Assembly (NCBI GenBank): GCA_934130005.1
Contig: CAKOXD010000006.1
Location: forward strand, 1 to 64,000
Length of the DNA: 64,000 nucleotides
DNA from: an uncultured Bacilli bacterium
GTDB lineage: Bacteria > Bacillota_I > Bacilli_A > RF39 > UBA660
Direction: 5' to 3'
Shown here: piece by piece, positions 7,691-17,634 of the stretch
How the letters are laid out: each line of letters starts with the position of its first letter
Position numbering within the stretch: the first letter of the stretch is position 1
Notes under the pieces: model-generated
Seen by the model: only the letters and a program-made list of their open reading frames with translations
The model's database searches: none
What the model was told of the DNA's origin: nothing
Made by a program: the position numbers and the translations under genes

Positions 7691-8794
7691 ATGTATATTT
7701 CTGAATTAAAAATAGCAAATTTTAGAAATTATGATTTTTTAAAATTAAAATTAAAAAAAAAAATAAATATATTAATTGGAAATAATGGTCAAGGTAAAAC
7801 AAATTTATTAGAAAGTATATATGTTTTAGGAATAACTAAATCTCATAGATCATTTATTGATAACAATTTAATAAAAAAGAATACACAAAAAAGTATTATA
7901 AAAGGTACTTTAATTAATGAAAATATAAAGACAAATTTAGAAATAGAAATAGAAAATAAAAAGAAAATATTAAAAATAGATAATAATATAATAAAGAAAA
8001 ATAGTGATTATATATCTAGAATGAACATTATAATTTTTTATCCAGAAGATTTAGAATTAATTAAAGGTTCACCTATAACACGTAGAAGATTTTTAAATTT
8101 AGAATTATCTCAATTAAATAGTAATTATTTTTTAATATTAAATGATTATAATAAATTATTAAAAATGCGTAATGATTATTTAAAAAATAGTTATATAGAT
8201 ATAAATTATTTAAATATATTAACAGACTATTTAATAGAAAAAGCAGTAATTATTTTTAGAATGAGAAAAAAATTTATTGATAAATTAAATCAAAATATAG
8301 AAAAAATATATTTTGATATAACAAATTTAGAAAAATTTAATATTAAATATAAAACATGTATTGATTTAGATTGTACTAGTGAAGAAATCAAAAAGAGATT
8401 AAAAGAAAAATTTAATGAAGTATATGAACAAGAAATAAAATTTAAGTCAACATTAGTTGGACCTCATCGTGATGATTTTGAATTTTATATTGATAATTTA
8501 AATTTAAAAAATTATGGTTCACAAGGACAACAAAGATTAGCAATTATAGCATTAAAATTAGGTGAAATAGAAATATTTAGAAAATATAAAGAATCAAATC
8601 CTATATTATTATTAGATGATGTATTTAGTGAATTAGATGAAACTAAAAAAAATAATTTACTTAAATATATAAGTAAAGATATTCAAGTTATAATAACAAC
8701 AACTGATTTAAATAATATAAGTGATGAGATAGTAAAAAAAGCTAAAATTATAAAAATAGATCAAGGTAAAATAATAAAAGGAGATGTTATGTAA
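7691..8794 (+). CDS. recF: DNA replication and repair protein RecF
   Basis: RecF loads RecA at single-strand gaps with RecO and RecR. The 367-residue SMC-like ATPase has Walker A GNNGQGKTN (about residues 34-42), the signature KNYGSQGQQR before the C-terminal half, and Walker B ILLLDDVFSEL. The start MYISELKIANFRNY is the family N-terminus. A TATAAT-like element lies about 80 nt upstream. gyrB begins at the next base after its stop, so the two are co-transcribed. Confidence 0.96.
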   Translation: MYISELKIANFRNYDFLKLKLKKKINILIGNNGQGKTNLLESIYVLGITKSHRSFIDNNLIKKNTQKSIIKGTLINENIKTNLEIEIENKKKILKIDNNIIKKNSDYISRMNIIIFYPEDLELIKGSPITRRRFLNLELSQLNSNYFLILNDYNKLLKMRNDYLKNSYIDINYLNILTDYLIEKAVIIFRMRKKFIDKLNQNIEKIYFDITNLEKFNIKYKTCIDLDCTSEEIKKRLKEKFNEVYEQEIKFKSTLVGPHRDDFEFYIDNLNLKNYGSQGQQRLAIIALKLGEIEIFRKYKESNPILLLDDVFSELDETKKNNLLKYISKDIQVIITTTDLNNISDEIVKKAKIIKIDQGKIIKGDVM

Positions 8795-10720
8795 ATGGAA
8801 AATCAAATTGAACATTATGATTCATCAGATATTCAAATTTTAGAAGGTTTAGAAGCAGTAAGAAAAAGACCTGGTATGTATATTGGAACAACAGATATTA
8901 AAGGATTACATCATTTAGTATGGGAAATAGTTGATAATGCAATAGATGAAGCATTAGCTGGATATTGTAACAATATAGAAATTGTAATTAATAAAGATAA
9001 TTCTATTACTGTAAAAGATAATGGACGTGGAATACCAGTAGGAATACATCCAAAAACAGGTCTTTCAACAGTTGAAACAGTATATACAGTATTACATGCT
9101 GGAGGAAAATTTGGTGGAGGAGGATACAAAGTATCTGGTGGTCTTCACGGAGTAGGTGCTAGTGTAGTAAATGCTTTAAGTAAATGGGTAGTAGTTACAG
9201 TATATAAAGATGGTAAAGTTTATGAAGCAAAATTTGAAAATGGCGGAAAAATAGCTCAAAAATTAACTATAATAGGAGATTGTGATAAAAATAGAACAGG
9301 AACAACAGTTACTTTTAAACCTGATTCATCTATATTTGATACAACAATATATGATTATGAAACTTTAAAAGTCAGAACTCGTGAATTAGCTTTTTTAAAT
9401 AAAGGATTAAAATTGACATTAAGAGATGATAGAGATGATGAAGATACAACAGGTGAAACATTTCATTATGAAGGTGGAATAAGTGAGTACGTTAGATTTT
9501 TAAATAAAAATAAAACACCTATACATGATCAAATAATTCATTTAAGTGGAGAAGAAGATGGAGTTATGTTTGAAGTAGCTCTTCAATATAATGATGGATA
9601 TAGTGATAGTATTTATTCATTTGTTAATAACATTAATACTCATGATGGAGGAACTCATGAAGAAGGTGTAAGAAGAGCTCTAACTCGTATTATTAACAGT
9701 TATGCTAGAAAAAATAAAATATTAAAAGAAAAAGATGATTCTTTAACTGCAGATGATGTTAAAGAAGGATTGACTATGATAGTTTCTTGTAAACATCCTA
9801 ATCCTCAATTTGAAGGTCAAACAAAAGGAAGACTTGGAAATTCTGAAGTACGTAAATTAGCAGATAGTGTATTTAGTGAAGGTTTTGAAAGATTTTTATT
9901 AGAAAATCCTGATATTGCTAAAATTATTGTAGAAAAAGCAACTGTCGCATCTAGAGCAAGAATGGCAGCAAAAAAAGCTCGTGAGGCTACTCGTAGAAAA
10001 ACAGCTTTAGATGGATTTAATACAATAGGTAAATTAGCAGATTGTACTAGTAAAGATGCAACAATAAGTGAAATATTTTTAGTCGAAGGAGATTCAGCAG
10101 GTGGTTCGGCTAAAGATGCAAGAATACCTGCTACTCAGGCTATATTACCACTTAGAGGAAAAATATTAAATGTAGAAAAAGCAAGATTAGATAAAGCATT
10201 ATCAAATGAAGAAATTAGAACAATTATAACAGCATTTGGAACTGGTATAGGTGAAGAATTTGATATTAATAAATTAAGATATCATAAGATTGTAATAATG
10301 ACAGATGCTGATGTAGATGGGTCACATATTAGAATTTTATTATTAACTTTATTTTATAGATTTTTTAGACCTGTTGTTGAAGGTGGATATGTTTATGCCG
10401 CTCAACCACCATTATATAAAGTTATAAATGGAAAAAATATAAAATATGTTCTTACTGATGAGGAACTAGAAGAATATAGAAGTACATTAAGTCCAAATGC
10501 TAAGCCTATTGTTCAACGTTTTAAAGGTTTAGGTGAAATGGACGCAATTGATTTACGTGAAACAACAATGCATATAAATAATCGTGTATTAAAAAGAGTA
10601 ACTGTAGAAGATGCAATCGCAGCAGATAAAGTATTTACTGATTTAATGGGTGATGATGTTAATCCAAGAAAATCATTTATAGAAGAATTTGCTAAATTTG
10701 CAGAAATGATAGATGTATAG
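8795..10720 (+). CDS. gyrB: DNA gyrase subunit B
   Basis: GyrB is the ATPase subunit of gyrase, which adds negative supercoils. The 641-residue protein has the GHKL ATPase domain with the N-box EIVDNAIDEALAG, the motif DNGRGIP and the glycine lid GGKFGGGGYKVSGGLHGVG. The TOPRIM domain has EGDSAGGSAKDAR and a DADVDGSHI metal site, and the tail ends in the usual RKSFIEEFA. It directly follows recF and is 9 nt from gyrA. Confidence 0.98.
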   Translation: MENQIEHYDSSDIQILEGLEAVRKRPGMYIGTTDIKGLHHLVWEIVDNAIDEALAGYCNNIEIVINKDNSITVKDNGRGIPVGIHPKTGLSTVETVYTVLHAGGKFGGGGYKVSGGLHGVGASVVNALSKWVVVTVYKDGKVYEAKFENGGKIAQKLTIIGDCDKNRTGTTVTFKPDSSIFDTTIYDYETLKVRTRELAFLNKGLKLTLRDDRDDEDTTGETFHYEGGISEYVRFLNKNKTPIHDQIIHLSGEEDGVMFEVALQYNDGYSDSIYSFVNNINTHDGGTHEEGVRRALTRIINSYARKNKILKEKDDSLTADDVKEGLTMIVSCKHPNPQFEGQTKGRLGNSEVRKLADSVFSEGFERFLLENPDIAKIIVEKATVASRARMAAKKAREATRRKTALDGFNTIGKLADCTSKDATISEIFLVEGDSAGGSAKDARIPATQAILPLRGKILNVEKARLDKALSNEEIRTIITAFGTGIGEEFDINKLRYHKIVIMTDADVDGSHIRILLLTLFYRFFRPVVEGGYVYAAQPPLYKVINGKNIKYVLTDEELEEYRSTLSPNAKPIVQRFKGLGEMDAIDLRETTMHINNRVLKRVTVEDAIAADKVFTDLMGDDVNPRKSFIEEFAKFAEMIDV

Positions 10721-10729
10721 GAGGATATT

Positions 10730-13189
10730 ATGGATAGAATAATAGAACAAAATATAGTACAAGAAGTAAAAAAATCTTTCTTAGAATATTCTATGAGTGT
10801 TATTGCAGCACGTGCAATTCCTGATTTAAGAGATGGATTAAAACCAGTTCATCGTAGAATTTTATATTCGATGTATGAATCTGGTTATACATCTGATAAA
10901 CCACATCGTAAAAGTGCAAGAATTGTCGGAGACGTAATGGGAAAATATCACCCACATGGTGATTCAAGTATATATGAAGCAATGGTTCGTATGGCTCAAC
11001 CATTTAGTTTTAGACATATGTTAGTTGATGGACATGGTAACTTTGGTAATATGGATGGAGATGGAGCAGCAGCAATGCGTTATACTGAAGCTCGTCTTTC
11101 AAAATTATCTTTAGAAATGGTAAGAGATATTAATAAAGATACTGTAGATTTTAAACCAAATTTTGATGAAACAGAAAAAGAACCTGTAATTTTACCATCT
11201 AGATTTCCTAATATTTTAGTAAATGGTTCAATGGGTATTGCAGTTGGTATGGCTACTAATATACCACCACATAACCTAGGTGAAGTAATAGATGGATGTG
11301 TTGCATATATAGAAAATCCAGAAATTGATACAGTAGAGTTAATGCAATACATTAAAGGTCCAGATTTTCCAACTGGTGGAACAATATTAGGTAATAGTGG
11401 AATAAAAAAAGCATATGAAACAGGAAAAGGAACTATTACAATTCGTGGTAAAGTTGAAATAGAAGAAAATAATGGAAAAAGTAGAATTATAGTTACAGAA
11501 TTACCATATCAAGTTAATAAAAAAGAATTTCAAGAAAGAATAGGACAGTTAGTAAGAGATAAAATTCTTGATGGTATTAGTGATTTACATGAAGAATCTA
11601 ATTTAGAAAATCCAGTTAGAGTTGTTATATATTTAAAAAAAGATGCAAATGCAAATGTTGTATTAAATAATTTATATAAGCATACACAATTACAAACAAC
11701 TTATGGTATTAATCTTTTAATGATAGATCAAAAAACTCCTAAAATTCTTTCATTAAAAGAAATTATTTCAAAATATATTGATTATCAAAAAGAAATAATT
11801 ATAAGAAGATCAAAATTTGATTTAAATAAATGTGAAGCAAGAGTTCATATTTTAGAAGGTTTAAAAATTGCCTTAGATAATATAGATGAAGTTATTAAAA
11901 TAATTAAATCATCAAAAAATGATGAAATTGCTAAACAACAATTAACTAGTAGATTTAATTTAGATATTGTACAATGTGAAGCAATATTAGAAATGAAGTT
12001 AAGACGTTTAACTGGATTAGAAAAAGATAAAATTGAAAATGAATTAAAAGAATTATTAGAACGTATAGAAGAATTAAAATCAATATTAGCTTCTGAACAA
12101 AAAGTATTAGATATAATTAAAAATGAATTAATAGAGATAAAAGAAAAATTCAGTGATGAAAGAAGAACAAACATTGATATGACAGCTATAGATTATATTG
12201 AAGATGAATCATTAATTCCTGTTGAAGATATTGTAATAACTTTAACAAATAAAGGATATATAAAAAGAGTTAATAGTGAAACTTATAAAACTCAAAATAG
12301 GGGTGGAGTAGGTATTAAAGGAATGACGACAAATGAAGAAGATTTTGTTGAACAATTAATTTCTATGACAACTCATGATTATATATTATTCTTTACTGAT
12401 AAAGGTAAAGTATATAGAATAAAAGGTTATGAAGTACCTCAATATAGTAGACAATCTAAAGGATTACCTATAATTAATCTATTACCAATTGAAAAAAATG
12501 AGCAAGTTACTGTAATGTTAAAAATAGAAAATAATGATAAAAATAAATATATTGTATTTTGTACACAAAATGGTTTAATTAAAAAAACAAGAATTGAAGA
12601 ATTTGATAATATTAGAAATAATGGAAAAATAGCTATTACTTTAAAAGATAATGATAAATTAATTTCTGCAAGAAAAACTGATGGTCAAAAAGAAATAATT
12701 ATAGGAGCCTCAAATGGTAGAATGATTAGATTTAAAGAATCTGAAATTAGAGTAATGGGAAGAACTGCTTCAGGTGTTCATGGAATAGATATAGGTGCTG
12801 GAATTTGTGTTGGTTGTGAAGTTGCAAATTCAGAACAACAAATTTTAGTTGTTACAAAAAAAGGATATGGAAAACGTACAATAGTTACTGAATACAGACA
12901 AACACATAGGGGAAGTAAAGGTGTTAAGGCTCTTAATGTTACTGAAAAGAATGGTTCTATAGTTTCATTTAAAATAATAAATGGAGATGAAGATTTAATG
13001 ATTATTACTGATAGTGGTATTATTATTAGATTGCCAATAGAACAAATATCAACAACAGGTAGAGTAGCACAAGGTGTTAGATTAATTAATTTAAAAGAAA
13101 ATCAAACAGTAAGTAATGTTGCAATTATAGATCATCAAGATGATAAAGAAATAAAAGAAGATTTATTAGATAAAAATGAAGAAAAATAA
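10730..13189 (+). CDS. gyrA: DNA gyrase subunit A
   Basis: GyrA cuts and rejoins DNA. The 819-residue protein has the winged-helix region with HPHGDSSIYEAMV (the quinolone region keeps Ser) and the catalytic Tyr in AAMRYTEARLSK (about residue 122). A C-terminal beta-pinwheel follows, with the GyrA box seen as QNRGGVGIKGM near residue 523. It ends in an acidic, Lys/Glu-rich tail. Three parS sites begin just after the stop. Confidence 0.98.
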   Translation: MDRIIEQNIVQEVKKSFLEYSMSVIAARAIPDLRDGLKPVHRRILYSMYESGYTSDKPHRKSARIVGDVMGKYHPHGDSSIYEAMVRMAQPFSFRHMLVDGHGNFGNMDGDGAAAMRYTEARLSKLSLEMVRDINKDTVDFKPNFDETEKEPVILPSRFPNILVNGSMGIAVGMATNIPPHNLGEVIDGCVAYIENPEIDTVELMQYIKGPDFPTGGTILGNSGIKKAYETGKGTITIRGKVEIEENNGKSRIIVTELPYQVNKKEFQERIGQLVRDKILDGISDLHEESNLENPVRVVIYLKKDANANVVLNNLYKHTQLQTTYGINLLMIDQKTPKILSLKEIISKYIDYQKEIIIRRSKFDLNKCEARVHILEGLKIALDNIDEVIKIIKSSKNDEIAKQQLTSRFNLDIVQCEAILEMKLRRLTGLEKDKIENELKELLERIEELKSILASEQKVLDIIKNELIEIKEKFSDERRTNIDMTAIDYIEDESLIPVEDIVITLTNKGYIKRVNSETYKTQNRGGVGIKGMTTNEEDFVEQLISMTTHDYILFFTDKGKVYRIKGYEVPQYSRQSKGLPIINLLPIEKNEQVTVMLKIENNDKNKYIVFCTQNGLIKKTRIEEFDNIRNNGKIAITLKDNDKLISARKTDGQKEIIIGASNGRMIRFKESEIRVMGRTASGVHGIDIGAGICVGCEVANSEQQILVVTKKGYGKRTIVTEYRQTHRGSKGVKALNVTEKNGSIVSFKIINGDEDLMIITDSGIIIRLPIEQISTTGRVAQGVRLINLKENQTVSNVAIIDHQDDKEIKEDLLDKNEEK

Positions 13190-13204
13190 ATCTTTTTTTT
13201 ATAA

Positions 13205-13220
13205 TGTTTCACGTGAAACA
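13205..13220. promoter_or_regulatory. parS site 1
   Basis: TGTTTCACGTGAAACA is the perfect 16-bp consensus parS bound by ParB/Spo0J. Here it is the core of a longer perfect palindrome of 34 bp (13196-13229). The parA and parB genes are at 35.3-36.9 kb in this window. Confidence 0.95.
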
Positions 13221-13243
13221 TTATAAAAATTAATATTAACTTA

Positions 13244-13259
13244 TGTTTCACGTGAAACA
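13244..13259. promoter_or_regulatory. parS site 2
   Basis: A second perfect 16-bp parS palindrome lies 39 bp (start to start) after site 1, in the gyrA-ffs gap, upstream of the ffs promoter. Confidence 0.95.
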
Positions 13260-13281
13260 TTAAAAAGAATGATAATAAATA

Positions 13282-13310
13282 TTGAAAAAAAAATAAAAAT
13301 AATGTATATT
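13282..13310 (+). promoter_or_regulatory. promoter of the SRP RNA gene
   Basis: TTGAAA (13282-13287), a 17-nt spacer and TATATT (13305-13310) place the start at about 13316, the predicted 5' end of the SRP RNA. Confidence 0.7.
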
Positions 13311-13315
13311 AAATG

Positions 13316-13396
13316 AGGCACAACATTTATATTAGAACCAGGTCAGAGTTGGAAAACAGCAGCCTTAATAATTCCTAAATGTGTGTGCTTTTTTTA
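13316..13396 (+). ncRNA. ffs: signal recognition particle RNA (small bacterial type)
   Basis: The core CCAGGTCAGAGTTGGAAAAC with AGCAGCC following is the conserved domain IV of SRP RNA, which binds Ffh. The ends pair: GCACA...ACATTTA near 13318-13330 with TAAATGT...GTGTGC near 13376-13388, giving one rod-like hairpin of about 75-80 nt. A T tract ends it. The place between gyrA/tadA and dnaX matches the scr gene of Bacillus. Exact ends are estimates. Confidence 0.88.
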
Positions 13397-13418
13397 TATA
13401 ATTAATATAGGTGATTCA

Positions 13419-13847
13419 ATGAAAGAAGAAAAATATATAAAATTAGCAATAAAAGAAGCAAAAAAAGCATATAAATATGGTGATATACCAGTAGGATGCA
13501 TAATTATTAAAAATAATAAAATAATATCTAAAGCATATAATAAAAAAGAAAAAAATCAAATTGCAACATATCATGCTGAAATTTTAGCAATTAATAAAGC
13601 ATGTAAAAAATTAAAAACTTGGCATTTAGATGAATGTATTTTAATTTCAACAATGGAACCATGTGAAATGTGTACTGGTGCTATAATTCAATCAAGAATA
13701 AAAAATATAATTTATTTAGTATCAAATGAAAATTTTGGTAATATAGAAAAAAATCAAATATTTAAAAATAAAAAATATAAAATAAAAAAAATATATAATG
13801 AAGAAATAATAAATTTATTAAAAAAATTTTTTGAAAAGTTAAGATAA
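13419..13847 (+). CDS. tadA: tRNA(adenine34) deaminase TadA
   Basis: TadA converts A34 to inosine in tRNA-Arg(ACG). The 142-residue protein from MKEEKYIKLAIKEA has the cytidine-deaminase zinc site: HAE (in YHAEILAI) for proton transfer and PCEMC (MEPCEMCTGAI) for zinc. A longer open frame begins at 13383, but it lies inside the SRP RNA. The ATG at 13419 has the binding site AGGTGA 5 nt upstream, so it is chosen. It ends just before parS site 3. Confidence 0.95.
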   Translation: MKEEKYIKLAIKEAKKAYKYGDIPVGCIIIKNNKIISKAYNKKEKNQIATYHAEILAINKACKKLKTWHLDECILISTMEPCEMCTGAIIQSRIKNIIYLVSNENFGNIEKNQIFKNKKYKIKKIYNEEIINLLKKFFEKLR

Positions 13848-13863
13848 TGTTTCACGTGAAACA
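13848..13863. promoter_or_regulatory. parS site 3
   Basis: A third perfect TGTTTCACGTGAAACA, directly after the tadA stop. It is followed by a short T tract, so the palindrome might also act as a weak terminator for tadA. Confidence 0.95.
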
Positions 13864-13946
13864 TTGTTTTTATATAAAAAAAAGATATATTAAAATTTCT
13901 ATAATATTTAAAAAAATGATATAATTATAAAGTGTGAGGTGATGTA

Positions 13947-15581
13947 ATGTATCAAACTTTGTATAGAAAATATAGACCACAGAATTTTGATGAAGTAGTA
14001 GGTCAAGATGTAATTATTAAAACATTAAAAAATGCAATTAAAAATAATAAAATTAATCACGCATATATATTTAGTGGACCAAGAGGAACAGGAAAAACAA
14101 GTACTGCAAAAATAATTGCAAAGACAGTAAATTGTTTAGATTTAAAAAATTTAATGCCTTGTAATAAATGTGTTAATTGTACACAAATAAATAATAAACA
14201 ATCAATTGATATAATAGAAATTGATGCTGCTTCAAACAATGGAGTAGATGAGATAAGAGAATTAAGAAATAATGTTAATTTAGTACCAGCAACAGGTAAA
14301 TATAAAATATATATAATAGATGAGGTACATATGCTTACTATTGGAGCATTTAATGCATTATTAAAAACATTAGAAGAACCACCATCACATGTAATATTTA
14401 TATTAGCAACTACAGAAATATATAAAATTCCTAATACAATATTATCAAGATGTCAAAAATTTGAATTTAAAAAAATCTCATCACAAAAAATAAAACAAAA
14501 AATAAAAGAAATAGTAGAAAAAGAAAAAATAAATATAGAAGAAGAAGCAATTAATGAAATATCACGTTTAGCAGATGGTGGTATGAGAGATGCATTGAGT
14601 ATTTTAGATCAGGTAATCGCATACTCTGATGAAAAAATAACTGTTGCATCTGTACATGAAATAAATGGTACTATACCACAATATGAATTAAAAAAATTAA
14701 TAGAAGAAATAGAAAATAAAGAATATAACAATATATTTGAAATAATTGATAATTATGATGAAAATGGAAAAAACTTTGTAAAATTATCAGAAGAAATAAT
14801 TAATTTTTATAGAAATATTTTATTAGCGTTAAATGCTAATGAATATCTTAAACAAAACAACTCATCATATGAGATATATAATGAATTAAAAGAAAAAATA
14901 ACAGAAGAAGAAATATTAAAAAATATAGAATGTTTTAATTCAGGTATATATGAAATGAAAAAATCAAATAATCCAAAATTAATATTTGAAACTATCATAA
15001 TAAAAATATTAAATAAAATATCAAAAAAAGAAGAACAAATAAACAAAGAAAAAATAATAGAACAAACAAATACTCAAAAAATAAAAAATAATCAAATTAA
15101 ATTTTCTAATATTGAAATAAATAAAAATATTAATAAAGAAATGTTAAAAAAAATAGAAGAAATTCGTATAAATAATACTTTGTGTAATTTTAACAAAAAA
15201 CAATTAATCGATTTAAAAAATCGAATTGATGAAATTAGAATAATGTTAATGAATCCTAAATATAGTGAAATAACTTCACTTATATTAGAAGGAACAATAA
15301 AAGCAGTAGGAAATGATAATGTAATATTTATATATGATGATGTTAGATTATCTAATATTTTTAATTCTAAAATATTAGAAATTGATCAATTATTTAAAGA
15401 AGTATATAATAATCAATATAAATTAATAGCAACAGATATTAAAAATTGGAATAAAATAAAAGATGAATTTAATAATAAGAAGAAAATTTATAATTATATA
15501 GAAGAACCTAATATAGAAAATATATTAGAAAATGATAATAATTTAGAAAATGAATTTAGTGACATTTTACAATATAAATAG
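13947..15581 (+). CDS. dnaX: DNA polymerase III subunits gamma/tau
   Basis: DnaX is the clamp-loader ATPase. The 544-residue protein begins MYQTLYRKYRPQNFDEVVGQ. It has Walker A GPRGTGKTSTAK (about residues 45-56), a zinc site with four Cys (CLDLKNLMPCNKCVNC, about 64-79), Walker B YIIDEVHML and the sensor SRCQKFEFKK. The C-terminal part (about 360-544) is poorly conserved and rich in Asn, Lys and Ile, as usual for tau. It starts the dnaX-ybaB-recR-bofA run. Confidence 0.96.
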   Translation: MYQTLYRKYRPQNFDEVVGQDVIIKTLKNAIKNNKINHAYIFSGPRGTGKTSTAKIIAKTVNCLDLKNLMPCNKCVNCTQINNKQSIDIIEIDAASNNGVDEIRELRNNVNLVPATGKYKIYIIDEVHMLTIGAFNALLKTLEEPPSHVIFILATTEIYKIPNTILSRCQKFEFKKISSQKIKQKIKEIVEKEKINIEEEAINEISRLADGGMRDALSILDQVIAYSDEKITVASVHEINGTIPQYELKKLIEEIENKEYNNIFEIIDNYDENGKNFVKLSEEIINFYRNILLALNANEYLKQNNSSYEIYNELKEKITEEEILKNIECFNSGIYEMKKSNNPKLIFETIIIKILNKISKKEEQINKEKIIEQTNTQKIKNNQIKFSNIEINKNINKEMLKKIEEIRINNTLCNFNKKQLIDLKNRIDEIRIMLMNPKYSEITSLILEGTIKAVGNDNVIFIYDDVRLSNIFNSKILEIDQLFKEVYNNQYKLIATDIKNWNKIKDEFNNKKKIYNYIEEPNIENILENDNNLENEFSDILQYK

Positions 15582-15595
15582 AAAGAAGGAATAAA

Positions 15596-15892
15596 ATGAA
15601 TATTCAAGCAATGATGAAACAAGCACAAAAATTACAAAAAGAAATGATGGAAGAAAAAAATAAAATAGATGAAACAATTTATGAAGGTAAATCATCTATT
15701 GTGACAGCAAAATTAAAAGGAACAAAAGAAATAGTAGAAATAAAAATAGAAAGTGATAATATAGAAAAAGATGAAGTAGAAATGCTACAAGATATGATAA
15801 TGGTTGCAATCAATGATGCTATGAAAAAAATAGATAAAGATACAGAACAAAAAATGGGTAAATTTACACAAGGAATGCCAGGTTTATTTTAA
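15596..15892 (+). CDS. nucleoid-associated protein, YbaB/EbfC family
   Basis: The 98-residue protein is the small DNA-binding YbaB/EbfC protein encoded between dnaX and recR in most bacteria. It begins MNIQAMMKQAQKLQKEM, has the central beta strands with GTKEIVEIKI, and ends MGKFTQGMPGLF (family ending with Gly and Phe). Its stop overlaps the start of recR by one base (TAATG). Confidence 0.95.
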   Translation: MNIQAMMKQAQKLQKEMMEEKNKIDETIYEGKSSIVTAKLKGTKEIVEIKIESDNIEKDEVEMLQDMIMVAINDAMKKIDKDTEQKMGKFTQGMPGLF

Positions 15893-16491
15893 TGAATTAT
15901 CCAAAAACAATAAAAGATTTAATAGAATGTTTTAAAAAATTACCTGGTATAGGTGAAAAAACCGCAGAAAGATTAGCACTATCTACTTTACAAATGGATG
16001 ATGATATTTTAAATTTATTTTCATCTTCATTAAAAAATGTGAAAATAAAAATTAAACGTTGTAAAAAATGCAATAATTTATGTGAAGAAGATTTATGTGA
16101 AATTTGTAAAAATAACAATCGTGATAAAAAGACATTATGTATAGTGGAAGATCCTAAAAATGTAATAATTTTTGAAAAGGTTGGAACATATAACGGATTA
16201 TACCATGTACTTGATGGACTTATATCACCATTAGATGGAATAAACCCAGAAGATATAAATATAAATTCGTTAATTGATAGAATAAAAAAAGAAAATATAG
16301 AAGAAATAATTTTAGCATTAAAACCAAGTATAGAAGGAGAAACAACTTCACTATATATTTCAAAATTATTAGAAAAAGAAAATATAAAAATTACAAAAAT
16401 AGCACATGGAATACCAATAGGAGTTGATATAGAATATATAGATGCTCTTACACTTGAAATGGCATTAGAAGATAGAACATCAGTTTCATAA
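15892..16491 (+). CDS. recR: recombination protein RecR
   Basis: RecR acts with RecF and RecO in gap repair. The 199-residue protein has the helix-hairpin-helix KLPGIGEKTAERLA, a Cys4 zinc finger (CKKCNNLCEEDLCEIC, about residues 57-72), and a TOPRIM domain starting CIVEDPKN and including HGIPIGVDIEYIDALTL. It shares the A of its ATG with the ybaB stop. Confidence 0.97.
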   Translation: MNYPKTIKDLIECFKKLPGIGEKTAERLALSTLQMDDDILNLFSSSLKNVKIKIKRCKKCNNLCEEDLCEICKNNNRDKKTLCIVEDPKNVIIFEKVGTYNGLYHVLDGLISPLDGINPEDININSLIDRIKKENIEEIILALKPSIEGETTSLYISKLLEKENIKITKIAHGIPIGVDIEYIDALTLEMALEDRTSVS

Positions 16492-16528
16492 ATGAATATA
16501 TAATTCATATTCTTTAATAGGTGATAAT

Positions 16529-16714
16529 GTGAATTATATATATAACTTTATAAAAAAAATAATTTTTAGTTCTTTTTTATTATATGGATATAATTTATTA
16601 GCAGTATCATTTGGAATTATAATTCCTATAAATATTGTTACAGTATTTTTATTGGTAGTATTGGGATATCCATCACTATTTTCACTAATATTAATACAAG
16701 TACTTATATATTAG
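16529..16714 (+). CDS. BofA-like small membrane protein
   Basis: The 61-residue protein starts with GTG after AGGTGATAAT. Its C-terminal half (IPINIVTVFLLVVLGYPSL) matches the conserved end of BofA, the inhibitor of pro-sigma-K processing, and it follows recR as bofA does in Bacillus. There are two hydrophobic segments, about 10-30 and 34-60. It is shorter than B. subtilis BofA (87 residues), as the N-terminal segment is reduced. Whether the organism forms spores cannot be told from this. Confidence 0.7.
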   Translation: MNYIYNFIKKIIFSSFLLYGYNLLAVSFGIIIPINIVTVFLLVVLGYPSLFSLILIQVLIY

Positions 16715-16725
16715 GAGGATTTTTT

Positions 16726-17634
16726 ATGTTAGATGAGTACATGAACCAGCAAAAAATAGTATATAAAACATTAACAAATGCAGTAAAAAAAAATAAATAT
16801 TCTCATGCATATTTATTTGAATCAAATGGAAATCAAGATACTTTTAAAATAGTATTAGCATTTGCTAAAATGTTGCTTTGTCCTAATAATTATAGTAATA
16901 ATTTAAATTGTGTAAAATGTACTCAATGCCATAGGATTGATAATAATTGTTTTGAAGATATAAAAATAATAGATGCCGATGGTATGTGGATAAAAAAAGA
17001 ACAACTTGATGAATTACAAAAATCTTTTAATACAAAAAGTATAGAAGCAAATAAAAAAATTTATATAATAAACAATGCAGAAAAATTAAATTTACAATCT
17101 GCTAATTCAATATTAAAATTTTTAGAGGAACCTGAAGAAGGTATAATTGCACTTTTAATAACAAACAATATATATCAATTATTAAATACAATTGTTTCTA
17201 GATGTCAAATAATATCACTAGCAAAATCAAAAAAACAAAATAAATTAGATAATTTATTACCGGAAGATGAATATATAGATGACTTAGAAACAATAAATAA
17301 ATTTGTAAAGTATTTAGAAAAAGAAAAAACAAATACAATTTTAATGACACAAAACTTATGGCATGATAGATTTAAAGAAAGAATAAAATTTAATTTAGGT
17401 TTTGAATTATTATTATTATATTATAAAGATATTTTAAATTTAAAAATAAATAGAAGAATAGAGTATTTTGAAAAATATATTGATACATTAGATGAAATAA
17501 GTAAAAAAAATAGTATAGAAAAATTAGTTTTTAAAATAAATAAAATAATAGAACTAAAAGAATATATTAAAATAAATGCAAATCAAAATTTATTATTAGA
17601 TAAATTAATATTAGAAATAATGGGTGATGAATAA
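16726..17634 (+). CDS. holB: DNA polymerase III delta' subunit
   Basis: The 302-residue protein is a clamp-loader AAA+ subunit. N-terminal QQKIVYKTLTNAVKKNKYSHAYLF resembles DnaX, but the P-loop is not conserved (ESNGNQDTFK), as is common for delta'. A Cys cluster (CPNNYSNNLNCVKCTQC) follows, then IINNAEKLNLQSANSILKFLEEPEE and SRCQII, the SRC sensor. It follows the bofA-like gene by 11 nt and abuts ricT. Confidence 0.92.
   Translation: MLDEYMNQQKIVYKTLTNAVKKNKYSHAYLFESNGNQDTFKIVLAFAKMLLCPNNYSNNLNCVKCTQCHRIDNNCFEDIKIIDADGMWIKKEQLDELQKSFNTKSIEANKKIYIINNAEKLNLQSANSILKFLEEPEEGIIALLITNNIYQLLNTIVSRCQIISLAKSKKQNKLDNLLPEDEYIDDLETINKFVKYLEKEKTNTILMTQNLWHDRFKERIKFNLGFELLLLYYKDILNLKINRRIEYFEKYIDTLDEISKKNSIEKLVFKINKIIELKEYIKINANQNLLLDKLILEIMGDE

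Noticed and set aside
13196..13229. 34-bp palindrome after gyrA as its terminator
   Set aside because: On the plus strand the T tract lies before the stem and the A tract after it, the wrong order for termination. The core is parS.
15897..16508. 203-codon open frame on the minus strand within recR
   Set aside because: It is a shadow of recR, which has full family motifs. Long antisense frames are common in this codon use.
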